A DNA stretch of 49,636 nucleotides, taken from a virus. The translations under genes were made by a program, and so were the position numbers. Position 1 is the stretch's first letter. The number at the start of each line of letters is the position of its first letter. Below are positions 34,560 through 42,274 of the stretch, one piece after another. Below the pieces are notes generated by a model. It was given only the letters and a program-made list of their open reading frames with translations. It did not search any database and was not told the DNA's origin. The stretch is from positions 1 through 49,636 of IMG/VR virus record IMGVR_UViG_3300045993_000332, one strand, 5' to 3'.

Positions 34560-37500
34560 ATGAGTAAGTTTTCAAGCTCTGGCAACTTTAATTCCCAGAC
34601 AACCCCTATTGAGATTCCTAAGCCTGCTCCGGTACCTCCGTCAGCTAATACCCAAAAGAACTTTGGACAAGACCTGGCAGGTCAAGGTCTTATTATGGAC
34701 CAGTCTGCGCTGGATTATACTCGTGCAAATGCTATGGGTGATCTTCCCGAGAATAGACAGTCTACAGGGAGTGCAAACAATTATAGTGTACCTGAGTTTA
34801 CCGATGAATTTGCACAGCAAGCTCAGCCGGAAGAAGCTGTTCAAGAACCCTTCCCTAATCAAGGGCAACCCCAATTGGAAGCAATGGGGCCGGACGGTCT
34901 ACCTTTGAACATTGAACAAGCCAGAGCGCACTACGAAGAAACTATGAGACTGCAAAAGCTTAATGCTTTGCGGGGTTCCGAGGGTTTCCGTAATGAAGAA
35001 GAGCTTCAGCAAGCTTTTTCTATGGCTAGACCTGATACTCAAGAGTCAGCGACTATCATGAAGACTGCTCGTCGGATTGGCGATACCCTGAATTCAATGA
35101 CAGTATCCCAAATTGATGGTGGTATTGGTATGAACGCCCATTCGAACGGTCTTGTAGCTCTTATGGAAGGTTATCACCTTAAGAGTGCTCCGGCAGCAGC
35201 TGCCCTTGCCACGAAAGTATTGGCTATTACCGCTCCAATTTTTATGGGTGCTGAAGAAGTTAAAGATGGGGATATTGCCAGTGGACATAAAGAGGCGGCT
35301 GACTCATTGGACTTCCTTAATAGCAACGAATTTGGTTCTTTGTTTGAAGATGAAGGTATTGTAGAACCACAAGCCAAAGTAGGTAAGATTGATAGAGACA
35401 CTGCTATTGGTGTATTCGGTAAAGGCCTCCAAAACCTTACAAGGCGTACTGCTGTAGATCCATTAACAGGACAAGCTCTTAAACCGCTGTCTACAATGAA
35501 CTCAAATTATGGCGGTGCTCTTCTGCTTAACGCTGCAGTTGAGTCAGGTACAATGCTAAGGGATATAGTTGACGGTAAAGAAATGTACCAATTCAGCCCG
35601 ATTAATGGCCGCGAGTTTATTACTTCTTCACGTGGCCTTGCAGCTGACCTTACTGAAGGCGGTCGTGGTCGGTCGCAAGCTACGCCAGTTACTAACTTTG
35701 GTAATCCAGTTGGAGCACAAATCAATACTCGTCGCGGAGCACCTAACCGTGTTAACAAGACAGAAGTACCTGTGATGACTGAGACTATGCGTATTCTTGG
35801 GTCTGTGGGGTATGTACCTTCACCTGAACGCGCATTTTATGGTATCTTGTTTGGTATTAATGCTATTCATGATGCTGCAGGAGCTTTACCTTTACCTAGT
35901 ATAGAGGGCGGCGGCAACTCATTTACAGCCAATAAAGACGCCCGTACTCGCTTACCTCTACCTATCCAAGGTATCCCCAATGTATCTAAGCTGATGGGTC
36001 TTTCAGCAGACGGTGCTACTGAGACTTCAGCATTTCGCGCACAAGCAACTGGCCTGATGAAGACTTTGAATTACAACTCTCAAAACATTCTTCATGGTGG
36101 TCTTCGTTACGCACCTCATTGGGCAGACTATGTTGTTCAACGCGCTTATAATGACGCCGAAGACTTAAATATGCAGGGTAATCTACCATTGCGTGCTACC
36201 CTTGGCGGTGTTAATGTAGCAATGAATGTCAGCAACACTCCTAAATGGCACACCAATCCAATTAGCAAAATGGAAGCCGGAGAAATCTGGAAGGGTATGC
36301 AAACGCAGTTCAATCAAAAGAACTTTGATTTGACTGATAAACAAAAAGAGTTCTCTTTCTTGGCAGTGCTAGGTAAGAACCTTGATGTTGGATCAGAGCG
36401 TGGTGTGCGTACCGAGTCATTACAAATTCATGACATGGTTAGCTTGGTTAGTCCTGAATTTATTGGTAAAGCAGCAGAGATTGGTGCAGTGCTAAAATCA
36501 GTTATTCCTACAGATAAAAACGGTATTGTCACAGCGGGTTTGAACCCTAAAACTCTTGAGGGGTTTCAGCTGACGCCAAAGCAACAGCAGGTAATTACTA
36601 ACTTTGTTAATGGGTCTACCAAGAAGAATTGGGGATTCCGTTTGCAAGCTTACCTCGATGCAGCAGATTATCTGAATGCAAAAGAAAAGGGATTGTCCTT
36701 TACACCTAAAGCAACCACAGATATCGACATGAATTCTGCAGGTCGGGCTTTCCTTGCTGCTGATATCGGTAACGAGGTTGTTCTTCGCCGGACAGGTATG
36801 TTGTGGGATCCGTTTGTTGCACATGAGGGTGGTTTTGAGTCTACTCAGCCTGATGGTAACCCACGGTTTTACTTTATGAAGGTAGCAGCTGACAAAACAA
36901 TCCATACAGCTGTTCCTGCTAATATCCCTGGACTGAAAGAAGCATGGCAAGACTTTTTTAATAAGACAATTGATGCAAAAGACTTTAGTAAGGCTGACGA
37001 ATTTGGTAAGGGTGTACTGCTGACTACTGACTACGGCAAAGCTGCTCAATACAATTTTGATCAGGCAGTTAAGTTCCTTCAAAAGAATCCCGAGCTAACT
37101 CAAAAGCTGTTACCTTTATACGACAATAGCCGAGCTAAACTTGTTGAAGGTTTGAACGATATCTTCCATGCAACACTCAAGTCAGTTGTTGACATGAATC
37201 AAATGGCTTTACCTAAGCATTTGGTGTCTATCCTTCAAACACTTAACCGATTACCACAAGCGAAAGGCTATTGGGGTGAGACTCTTGGTATTGGTAGCTT
37301 CATGAACCAACCTACGGGCGACTTCATGCAGATCTCTAATGCCGACGGTACTACCACGCGAATACCTAAAACGGTTTCTCAAGTGGATTCTATGGGGCGT
37401 GCCAAAGAGAAGATGATTCAGGGTTATCAAGACGTAGATCCTAAAACGGGTAAGCGCCCTGATGATGTTCATTATGTGCCGGAGCCCGGAAGTGCCGCAC

Positions 37501-38174
37501 GTAATCAGATTGGCCCTATCCTTGGACAATACCGTGAGTCGGTTCTTGTTGCTGAAACTCTTAATTATATCAACGGTGGTAAAGCACCTAAGGATATGAA
37601 GTTTGTGGCATCTGTGTTTGATAACTTGATTCTTAATACCGACAGCTATCTTGCGTTTATGCATGTGGCTAACAATATTGTCTTACCAAAGGTACTTGAG
37701 TGGAACGTTCAGGATGCTCTTATCTCTGACTTTACTAAACAGTACGATGATGGTCTGCGCAATTTGTCGGTTGAAAAAGAGGTAGACATTGGAGCTAAAG
37801 GTATGTTCAAAGGTTTGCTTATGAACTGGAGGCTCATGTATGGTTACTCTAAAGGTAATGTCGAAAGGTATAAAGCTGGAGATGGTCCTAAACCAAGTGA
37901 AAAAGACTTGATGATTGTTAAGACTATGGAAAGCTTACCCTTTGATATTAACTCTAAGGAAGATAGTTTAACGATATCCGGAAAGATGGCTGCTAAGTTG
38001 GTGCATAGTTACCAACAAATCAGCTTGAACTCTGTTTACAAAGATGATAAAGGTGAATACAAAAGCAAGAGTAAGTTGAGTGAGTGGCAGAAGCTTGGAC
38101 AGAAAGAGAAGAATTACTACCTTGAGAAGATCAAGGAGATGGCTCGTCGAGGCTTAGTTTACTTCATGAACTAG
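34560..38174 (+). CDS. Large virion protein, putative T7/N4-family virion RNA polymerase
   Basis: The 1204-aa product looks like ejected podovirus proteins but carries T7-family RNA polymerase motifs. Motif A: Asp723 with Gly728 five residues on and an LAA run (DMNSAGRAFLAA). Motif B: K817-x3-L-T822-x2-Y825-G826, matching T7 K631, T636, Y639 and G640. Asp723 to Lys817 is 94 residues, identical to T7 D537 to K631. Motif C: VFDNLIL, Asp1021, with Phe in place of the T7 His. The T/DxxGR motif was not found with confidence. The size is close to the polymerase core of N4 vRNAP. Starts one base after the preceding stop codon. Confidence 0.5.
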   Translation: MSKFSSSGNFNSQTTPIEIPKPAPVPPSANTQKNFGQDLAGQGLIMDQSALDYTRANAMGDLPENRQSTGSANNYSVPEFTDEFAQQAQPEEAVQEPFPNQGQPQLEAMGPDGLPLNIEQARAHYEETMRLQKLNALRGSEGFRNEEELQQAFSMARPDTQESATIMKTARRIGDTLNSMTVSQIDGGIGMNAHSNGLVALMEGYHLKSAPAAAALATKVLAITAPIFMGAEEVKDGDIASGHKEAADSLDFLNSNEFGSLFEDEGIVEPQAKVGKIDRDTAIGVFGKGLQNLTRRTAVDPLTGQALKPLSTMNSNYGGALLLNAAVESGTMLRDIVDGKEMYQFSPINGREFITSSRGLAADLTEGGRGRSQATPVTNFGNPVGAQINTRRGAPNRVNKTEVPVMTETMRILGSVGYVPSPERAFYGILFGINAIHDAAGALPLPSIEGGGNSFTANKDARTRLPLPIQGIPNVSKLMGLSADGATETSAFRAQATGLMKTLNYNSQNILHGGLRYAPHWADYVVQRAYNDAEDLNMQGNLPLRATLGGVNVAMNVSNTPKWHTNPISKMEAGEIWKGMQTQFNQKNFDLTDKQKEFSFLAVLGKNLDVGSERGVRTESLQIHDMVSLVSPEFIGKAAEIGAVLKSVIPTDKNGIVTAGLNPKTLEGFQLTPKQQQVITNFVNGSTKKNWGFRLQAYLDAADYLNAKEKGLSFTPKATTDIDMNSAGRAFLAADIGNEVVLRRTGMLWDPFVAHEGGFESTQPDGNPRFYFMKVAADKTIHTAVPANIPGLKEAWQDFFNKTIDAKDFSKADEFGKGVLLTTDYGKAAQYNFDQAVKFLQKNPELTQKLLPLYDNSRAKLVEGLNDIFHATLKSVVDMNQMALPKHLVSILQTLNRLPQAKGYWGETLGIGSFMNQPTGDFMQISNADGTTTRIPKTVSQVDSMGRAKEKMIQGYQDVDPKTGKRPDDVHYVPEPGSAARNQIGPILGQYRESVLVAETLNYINGGKAPKDMKFVASVFDNLILNTDSYLAFMHVANNIVLPKVLEWNVQDALISDFTKQYDDGLRNLSVEKEVDIGAKGMFKGLLMNWRLMYGYSKGNVERYKAGDGPKPSEKDLMIVKTMESLPFDINSKEDSLTISGKMAAKLVHSYQQISLNSVYKDDKGEYKSKSKLSEWQKLGQKEKNYYLEKIKEMARRGLVYFMN

Positions 38175-38178
38175 CAAA

Positions 38179-38223
38179 TAAAAAACCCCCTACTGGATTA
38201 CTCCGGTAGGGGTTATTTTTTTT
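38179..38223. terminator. Bidirectional intrinsic terminator
   Basis: A run of A at 38179-38185, then a GC-rich stem (CCCCCTACTGG at 38186-38196 with CCGGTAGGGG at 38203-38212), loop of six, then a run of T ending at 38223. It sits exactly where the plus-strand operon meets the minus-strand operon and has poly-A/poly-T on both sides, so it can stop transcription from both directions. Confidence 0.9.
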
Positions 38224-38506
38224 ACGACATCAATGAGTTGATATTATTTTTAGCCAATGAGCGTAGTTTGTTAGCTTCGTTTAAGGCTTCTTCAGCAGTA
38301 TAGTTTTTGCTGGTAGTTGGGTTGACAGTTCGCTGAAGACCTGCAACATTACGACCATGCATTTCATTTAGCATCCAGTCATTCATTTCAGGCTTGTACA
38401 AGAGATGGTCAGGGATAGTAATACCTGAAGATTCATACATGTCTTTCTTAAAGTCCATGTCATCATATTCGATACCCCGAAGGGCTGCACTGTTATAGCT
38501 TTTCAT
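38222..38506 (-). CDS. Hypothetical protein, 94 aa
   Basis: The ATG at 38506 overlaps the stop of the Dps-like gene (ATGA), which is preferred over an upstream ATG at 38542. The product is charged, largely helical, with a central IPDHLLYKPEMNDWML segment. No known domain is recognised. It is the last gene before the terminator. Confidence 0.65.
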   Translation of the reverse strand: MKSYNSAALRGIEYDDMDFKKDMYESSGITIPDHLLYKPEMNDWMLNEMHGRNVAGLQRTVNPTTSKNYTAEEALNEANKLRSLAKNNINSLMS

Positions 38507-38955
38507 TCGATACTCTTTCCAATAGTTGCTTTGATTTTCCAATGTAGTTTGGAAAGACCCTTAAGGTAGTCTCCAAGATACGTCTGCAGTCCACCATACA
38601 TTTCAGTTGATTGATACAGCCCCTGAGCGCAGTCGGCTAATACATCAAAAACTTTGTTGAGGTCTGTAAACATATCCGCTGAGGACATCTTACCCGCTTT
38701 AGCCTCAGACAGGCATGCAGCATCAATCATTGCCGCCATAGAGGGAAACGGTAGGGCGTCTAGTTGACGAAGTTGCTCGCCTATATCATCATGAGCAGCC
38801 CAAAGGAAGTCATAGATTTCGTTCAGCAAGCCATGGTCTTGCGCGAAGGTAGTACCTTGTACTGCAAAGTGATAATAGTGTGCTTTAAAGTAAGCAACAA
38901 AGTTGTCACTATGAAAGTTCTTTAAAGGGGAAACAAATCCTTTAGATTGGGTCAT
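38503..38955 (-). CDS. dps: Dps-like ferritin-family protein
   Basis: The 150-aa product matches the Dps mini-ferritin pattern: a long first helix with H29 and, 12 residues later, H41; D56 and E60 lie 15 and 19 residues after H41, as H51/H63/D78/E82 do in E. coli Dps. The equivalent of Dps D67 is Asn45, the one ferroxidase position not conserved. The length is normal for Dps and the C-terminal helix with KGLSKLHWKIKA fits. Dps binds iron and often DNA, protecting it from oxidative damage. Start overlaps the 57-aa gene. Confidence 0.75.
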   Translation of the reverse strand: MTQSKGFVSPLKNFHSDNFVAYFKAHYYHFAVQGTTFAQDHGLLNEIYDFLWAAHDDIGEQLRQLDALPFPSMAAMIDAACLSEAKAGKMSSADMFTDLNKVFDVLADCAQGLYQSTEMYGGLQTYLGDYLKGLSKLHWKIKATIGKSIE

Positions 38956-39115
38956 GAGTTGCCTCCATTAAGTATTCATCATAGCTGTTATTATGCTTCT
39001 GCTCAAGCTCTTCCTGCGAAGGGGTCTCCACAGGTTTCTTCTTACCGAAGATAGCCTCATAGTTGTTGTCAAACTTACTGGTGTCAGTAGGTCGTCGTGA
39101 AGACCCTTTACCCAT
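38942..39115 (-). CDS. Small conserved-looking phage protein, 57 aa
   Basis: A short gene beginning MGKGSSRRPTDTSKFDNNY and including EAIFGKKK. Small proteins with an MGKGS-RP start followed by F-x-x-N-(Y/W/F)-x-x-IFG are common in phage genomes but of unknown function. The start overlaps the Tad2-like gene's end by 8 nt and the end overlaps the Dps-like gene's start by 14 nt. Confidence 0.75.
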   Translation of the reverse strand: MGKGSSRRPTDTSKFDNNYEAIFGKKKPVETPSQEELEQKHNNSYDEYLMEATHDPI

Positions 39116-39386
39116 ATACTACCATCCAGTCATTTGCAAGGATGTCTGATTGAGACGCTAGCCAAGGCACAATGGAGCCATCCGCAGTACGCATATCTAC
39201 GTGAGGGCAGTAATTGATAACTGTTCCTGCAGGATAGATACCAAACAATGGCGATCGAGATACCTCAAAGGTAGACCCTTGTACTAGAAACAAGAACATA
39301 CCTTTTCCATTCCACCCTGATCGAGTAACTTTGTTACCTGCTTTTAGTGAATGGATTGCTTGTCCAAAATCAAATAGTTCGTTCAT
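39108..39386 (-). CDS. tad2: Tad2-like anti-Thoeris protein (DUF2829)
   Basis: The 92-aa product has the hallmark blocks of the DUF2829/Tad2 family: DFGQAIHSLKAGNKVTRSGW near the start, NGKGMFLFLVQGSTF, and the C-terminal MRTADGSIVPWLASQSDILA. Tad2 proteins are known to sequester the cyclic ADP-ribose isomers made by the Thoeris TIR enzyme and so block the defence. Function here is inferred from family. Starts by ATGA overlap with a 45-aa gene, inside the RNR/thioredoxin operon. Confidence 0.88.
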   Translation of the reverse strand: MNELFDFGQAIHSLKAGNKVTRSGWNGKGMFLFLVQGSTFEVSRSPLFGIYPAGTVINYCPHVDMRTADGSIVPWLASQSDILANDWMVVYG

Positions 39387-39520
39387 TTAGCTGCTTGCTC
39401 CTTCTTTGCTTTACGGTTATAGTCCTGACGTTTCAGAGCACGGTCACCTGCAGTACGTTTAGCTGCGTTATCATGAGCTTCTTTCTTGTCACGGTTAGAT
39501 TCAATTTCTTTGTAATACAT
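39383..39520 (-). CDS. Lys-rich small protein, 45 aa
   Basis: A short, highly basic, helical protein (MYYKEIESNRDKKEAHDNAA at its start). It ends in an ATGA overlap with the Tad2-like gene and begins 1 nt beyond the thioredoxin gene's stop. The basic charge suggests nucleic-acid binding, but no function is known. Confidence 0.6.
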   Translation of the reverse strand: MYYKEIESNRDKKEAHDNAAKRTAGDRALKRQDYNRKAKKEQAAK

Positions 39521-39521
39521 A

Positions 39522-39791
39522 TCAGTCCTTGTTTGGGTTAGTCAACCATGCTTTAAGCTTGGCATTGTCCATGAAGCCTACAGAAGTCTTCAACCAGTTA
39601 TCGTCACTATCAATAAGAATAAGAGTAGGTACCGATCGAATACCCCACTCACGAGTCATGTCAGGATCTTTCTTGACATCAACTTCGACAAGATCAATTT
39701 CGGGGAAGTCATAGGGTAGAACGTCTTCGAGTACCGCTTGCAGTGCCTTGCAGGGTTGGCACCAGTCACCACTGAACTTAAGAATTTTCAT
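39522..39791 (-). CDS. Thioredoxin
   Basis: The product (89 aa from ATG 39791; an upstream ATG at 39815 is also possible) has the thioredoxin fold signature with active site W10-C11-Q12-P13-C14 and the cis-Pro region (RSVPTLILID). It probably reduces the C-terminal cysteines of the class II ribonucleotide reductase encoded next to it. The Gln in the CxxC motif differs from the usual CGPC and may tune the redox potential. Ribosome-binding site weak. Confidence 0.85.
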   Translation of the reverse strand: MKILKFSGDWCQPCKALQAVLEDVLPYDFPEIDLVEVDVKKDPDMTREWGIRSVPTLILIDSDDNWLKTSVGFMDNAKLKAWLTNPNKD

Positions 39792-39802
39792 TTGTTCTTT
39801 CT

Positions 39803-41677
39803 TTAGATTGCACATGAGCCACTAGTGCAAGCAAGCATTTGAGCACCTTCTACGTTATCACGGTCTTCATGAAAGAGAGACCAGTCAATTACGGGCATTG
39901 TCATATGGTTGAATTGATCTTCATCAATTTCTTCGTAAGGGGCTTGGCGGTATGTACCACCGTCGTCAGGTAAGAAGCTGATGCCAGTACATTCATCGAA
40001 GTGCTCATACACCCATGCACCTACTTCCAGCCATTCATTGTCCTTGATGCTGATAGTTACTGAAGGCTTATGCTCGCAGTAATTACGCTGATATGCCAAC
40101 CAGATTTCAAGATGTTCAATGGCAGTAAGGTCATTACGGGTTTTACCTTTAGCTTCTTGAGGGAAACTAAACACAACAGTAGTATCCGGCTTCATAACGC
40201 AGGGTTCATAAGCAACACCTTGGTCCATCAAGAATTGAGTCAATGGGTCTTTGATGTCCTGACGAATACGGCGAATGTAATACCGAGAGTGTCCGGCATG
40301 AATACCACTGGATGTTTGAGTAAGCTGAGAGACAGTACCTTCAGGCTTCACACAAGTAATAGCTGCAGAAGGATTAATTCCAAGGATTTCTGCCCACTCT
40401 TCATTTGTTTGCCGAGCAACTTCCCGAAGAGTTTCAAGAACAAATTTAAGAGATTTACCATTATCATCCATACGGTTTAAGTTTGGATTGTCAAGGATAC
40501 CTGTCATAGATACACCTAACAAGCGTTCTTGCTCAGTATTCTTCTTCCAGATAGACCGCAGATAAGGGAACTCAGTCAGGGTTGACTGCATAGTTCCCAT
40601 AATGGCAGCGAGTCTAACCTTGTGTTTAAGGGAGTCCAATGTATCGTATGGTGATACAACAACGGTACTGAGATTACAGAATTGATAGGGCTTGAGAATA
40701 ATTTCGCTGCAAGGGTTGGTTCCATAGTCGATGGTACCATCACGACGACCCCACTTAGCTGCTTGCTTTTGGCTTGCTTCACGATTAAAGATTCCTCGTT
40801 CACCGGAGTGACTGTTGTAGATGTCTAGCCATTCCTTCATGAATGCACCGATAGAAGGTTTGCTGTCGTACACTGCAGAGTTATTTGCCAGTGCGCGTTC
40901 ACCATGAGTTTCCCACCAAGCACCTGACTTAGCCGTGGCATGGTCATAGTCTCCGAGATCGCCCAAGGAAATCATTGCAGATCGTCTAACGCCACCGACC
41001 ACCACGACTTCTCCGATCTTACACATGATGTCGTGAGCCTCGATAGGCTTGAGTTGGCGACCCTGTGCCGCCTTAAATTTTGTAACAGTGTAATCAAATA
41101 GTGAACACAAAGGGTCTGGTCCTGATGCTCGCCCACCGAAGGTCTTGAGTGGTGCTCCTGCAGGACGTACCTTTGATACGTCCCATTTAGGGATTTCGCC
41201 GAGGAACAGGTGCTTAACGAGTGATTTGTATGCTTCACACCAACCCTCCTTAGAATCTTCTACAACGATTGTACGATCGTATTCTTTTATAACAGGGATA
41301 GGTGGCAATTTAGAAACATAACGTTGTTCACAGCTGAAGCCGACACCAGTGCCACACAGAAGAATGTACGCTGCCTCGTCAAACGCACGACGGTGATCTA
41401 CAGTTAGGTATGCGCAGTTATAAGCTGCTACGTTTGTGCGAGTAAGCGCAGGCCCAGCAGTCATGATTGAACGCATAGATGGTAGAGTTTCTAGGTTGGT
41501 AATACTTGTACCTAAGATATCCCAAATAGAATCGTTTACTGCAATTTTGTCTGACAATTTTTCTTTAAAGAATTCAATCCAACGGGCTGACGTTTCAGGC
41601 CAATCCTCTCGACGACTTTCTTCAGGGAGATAACGGGCGTAGCGGCTTTTCGCGATTATGGATTGATAAGAGTTCAT
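39803..41677 (-). CDS. nrdJ: Class II (adenosylcobalamin-dependent) ribonucleotide reductase
   Basis: The 624-aa product is a monomeric B12-dependent ribonucleoside-triphosphate reductase like that of Lactobacillus leichmannii. NPCSE at 321-325 carries the thiyl Cys323 and Glu325; FCNLS gives Cys334, which pairs with Cys88 (YNCAYL) for substrate reduction. C-terminal Cys617 and Cys622 (CTSGSC) would take electrons from thioredoxin, encoded just downstream. It supplies dNTPs without an oxygen-dependent radical and relies on the host for cobalamin. AGGAA precedes the ATG, which lies within the 3' end of the homing endonuclease gene. Confidence 0.93.
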   Translation of the reverse strand: MNSYQSIIAKSRYARYLPEESRREDWPETSARWIEFFKEKLSDKIAVNDSIWDILGTSITNLETLPSMRSIMTAGPALTRTNVAAYNCAYLTVDHRRAFDEAAYILLCGTGVGFSCEQRYVSKLPPIPVIKEYDRTIVVEDSKEGWCEAYKSLVKHLFLGEIPKWDVSKVRPAGAPLKTFGGRASGPDPLCSLFDYTVTKFKAAQGRQLKPIEAHDIMCKIGEVVVVGGVRRSAMISLGDLGDYDHATAKSGAWWETHGERALANNSAVYDSKPSIGAFMKEWLDIYNSHSGERGIFNREASQKQAAKWGRRDGTIDYGTNPCSEIILKPYQFCNLSTVVVSPYDTLDSLKHKVRLAAIMGTMQSTLTEFPYLRSIWKKNTEQERLLGVSMTGILDNPNLNRMDDNGKSLKFVLETLREVARQTNEEWAEILGINPSAAITCVKPEGTVSQLTQTSSGIHAGHSRYYIRRIRQDIKDPLTQFLMDQGVAYEPCVMKPDTTVVFSFPQEAKGKTRNDLTAIEHLEIWLAYQRNYCEHKPSVTISIKDNEWLEVGAWVYEHFDECTGISFLPDDGGTYRQAPYEEIDEDQFNHMTMPVIDWSLFHEDRDNVEGAQMLACTSGSCAI

Positions 41678-42188
41678 TATATTCCTGTAAAGTTATTTTA
41701 TTAAATCGTAGCTTGTTTGCAAGTGCTAGTTTATATTTGTGTTCTTCTGAATGACAAATTCCTTTTCGGAGCATTGACATCTTGTTTTTGGTTTCTTCAG
41801 ATAAACATTTACCTTTTAAAGATTCAGAGATTTTTCGTTTAGTTTCCTCTGTTACTTTCCTGGTGCTGTTTGACTTTTGTATGGCTTTTTTTTGACTGTT
41901 TGTGAGTCTGGTATTACCTTCACCGCCATCCGTTTGGTTAACTAAGCGGCCTTCTTGTTTATCTTTTCTGCCGTATTGCTTTATTAAAGATATTTCAAGT
42001 TGGTTGGCCTGTTCCTTAGTTAGATTGGTGGCTCTTACAATAATAAAATAACCATATTTATTTACTGTGTTTATCCAGTGTTTGTTACGGTTACTTTTGC
42101 TGTATGCTCTTTTTCGGTTTTTACCTTGACCAATATAGAAAGTACCCCAATCAGTTAACCTATGATGGCTGTACACAACGTAGTTCAT
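41622..42188 (-). CDS. GIY-YIG homing endonuclease with NUMOD3 repeats
   Basis: The product (188 aa from ATG 42188, after AAAGGA) has an N-terminal GIY-YIG nuclease (YVVY and YIG about 15 residues apart, and a downstream Glu in QLEISL), then a string of NUMOD3 DNA-binding motifs ([14 protein letters not shown]-like units) at about residues 112-160. It is free-standing, between the RNA polymerase and RNR genes, and more AT-rich than its neighbours, as expected for a mobile element. Its 3' end overlaps the RNR gene by 56 nt. Confidence 0.85.
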   Translation of the reverse strand: MNYVVYSHHRLTDWGTFYIGQGKNRKRAYSKSNRNKHWINTVNKYGYFIIVRATNLTKEQANQLEISLIKQYGRKDKQEGRLVNQTDGGEGNTRLTNSQKKAIQKSNSTRKVTEETKRKISESLKGKCLSEETKNKMSMLRKGICHSEEHKYKLALANKLRFNKITLQEYNELLSIHNREKPLRPLSP

Positions 42189-42223
42189 ATACATCCTTTC
42201 ATGTGTTTCTTATTAGGTTCCGT

Positions 42224-42274
42224 CTACTGGAGTACGATCAACCAAAGAGTTAAGAGGATAAGAAAGGTAATCAT
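42224..42274 (-). CDS. Possible 16-residue hydrophobic peptide
   Basis: An ATG overlaps the RNA polymerase stop (TGATG), opening 16 codons of a nearly all-hydrophobic peptide (MITFLILLTLWLIVLQ). It might be a membrane peptide or the remnant of a longer gene cut short when the homing endonuclease gene inserted. It may also be chance. No ribosome-binding site of its own is seen. Confidence 0.25.
   Translation of the reverse strand: MITFLILLTLWLIVLQ

Noticed and set aside
34903-35620. T/DxxGR polymerase motif at INGR (348-351) of the 1204-aa protein
   Set aside because: It lies about 370 residues before motif A, versus about 110 in T7, so it cannot be the same motif.
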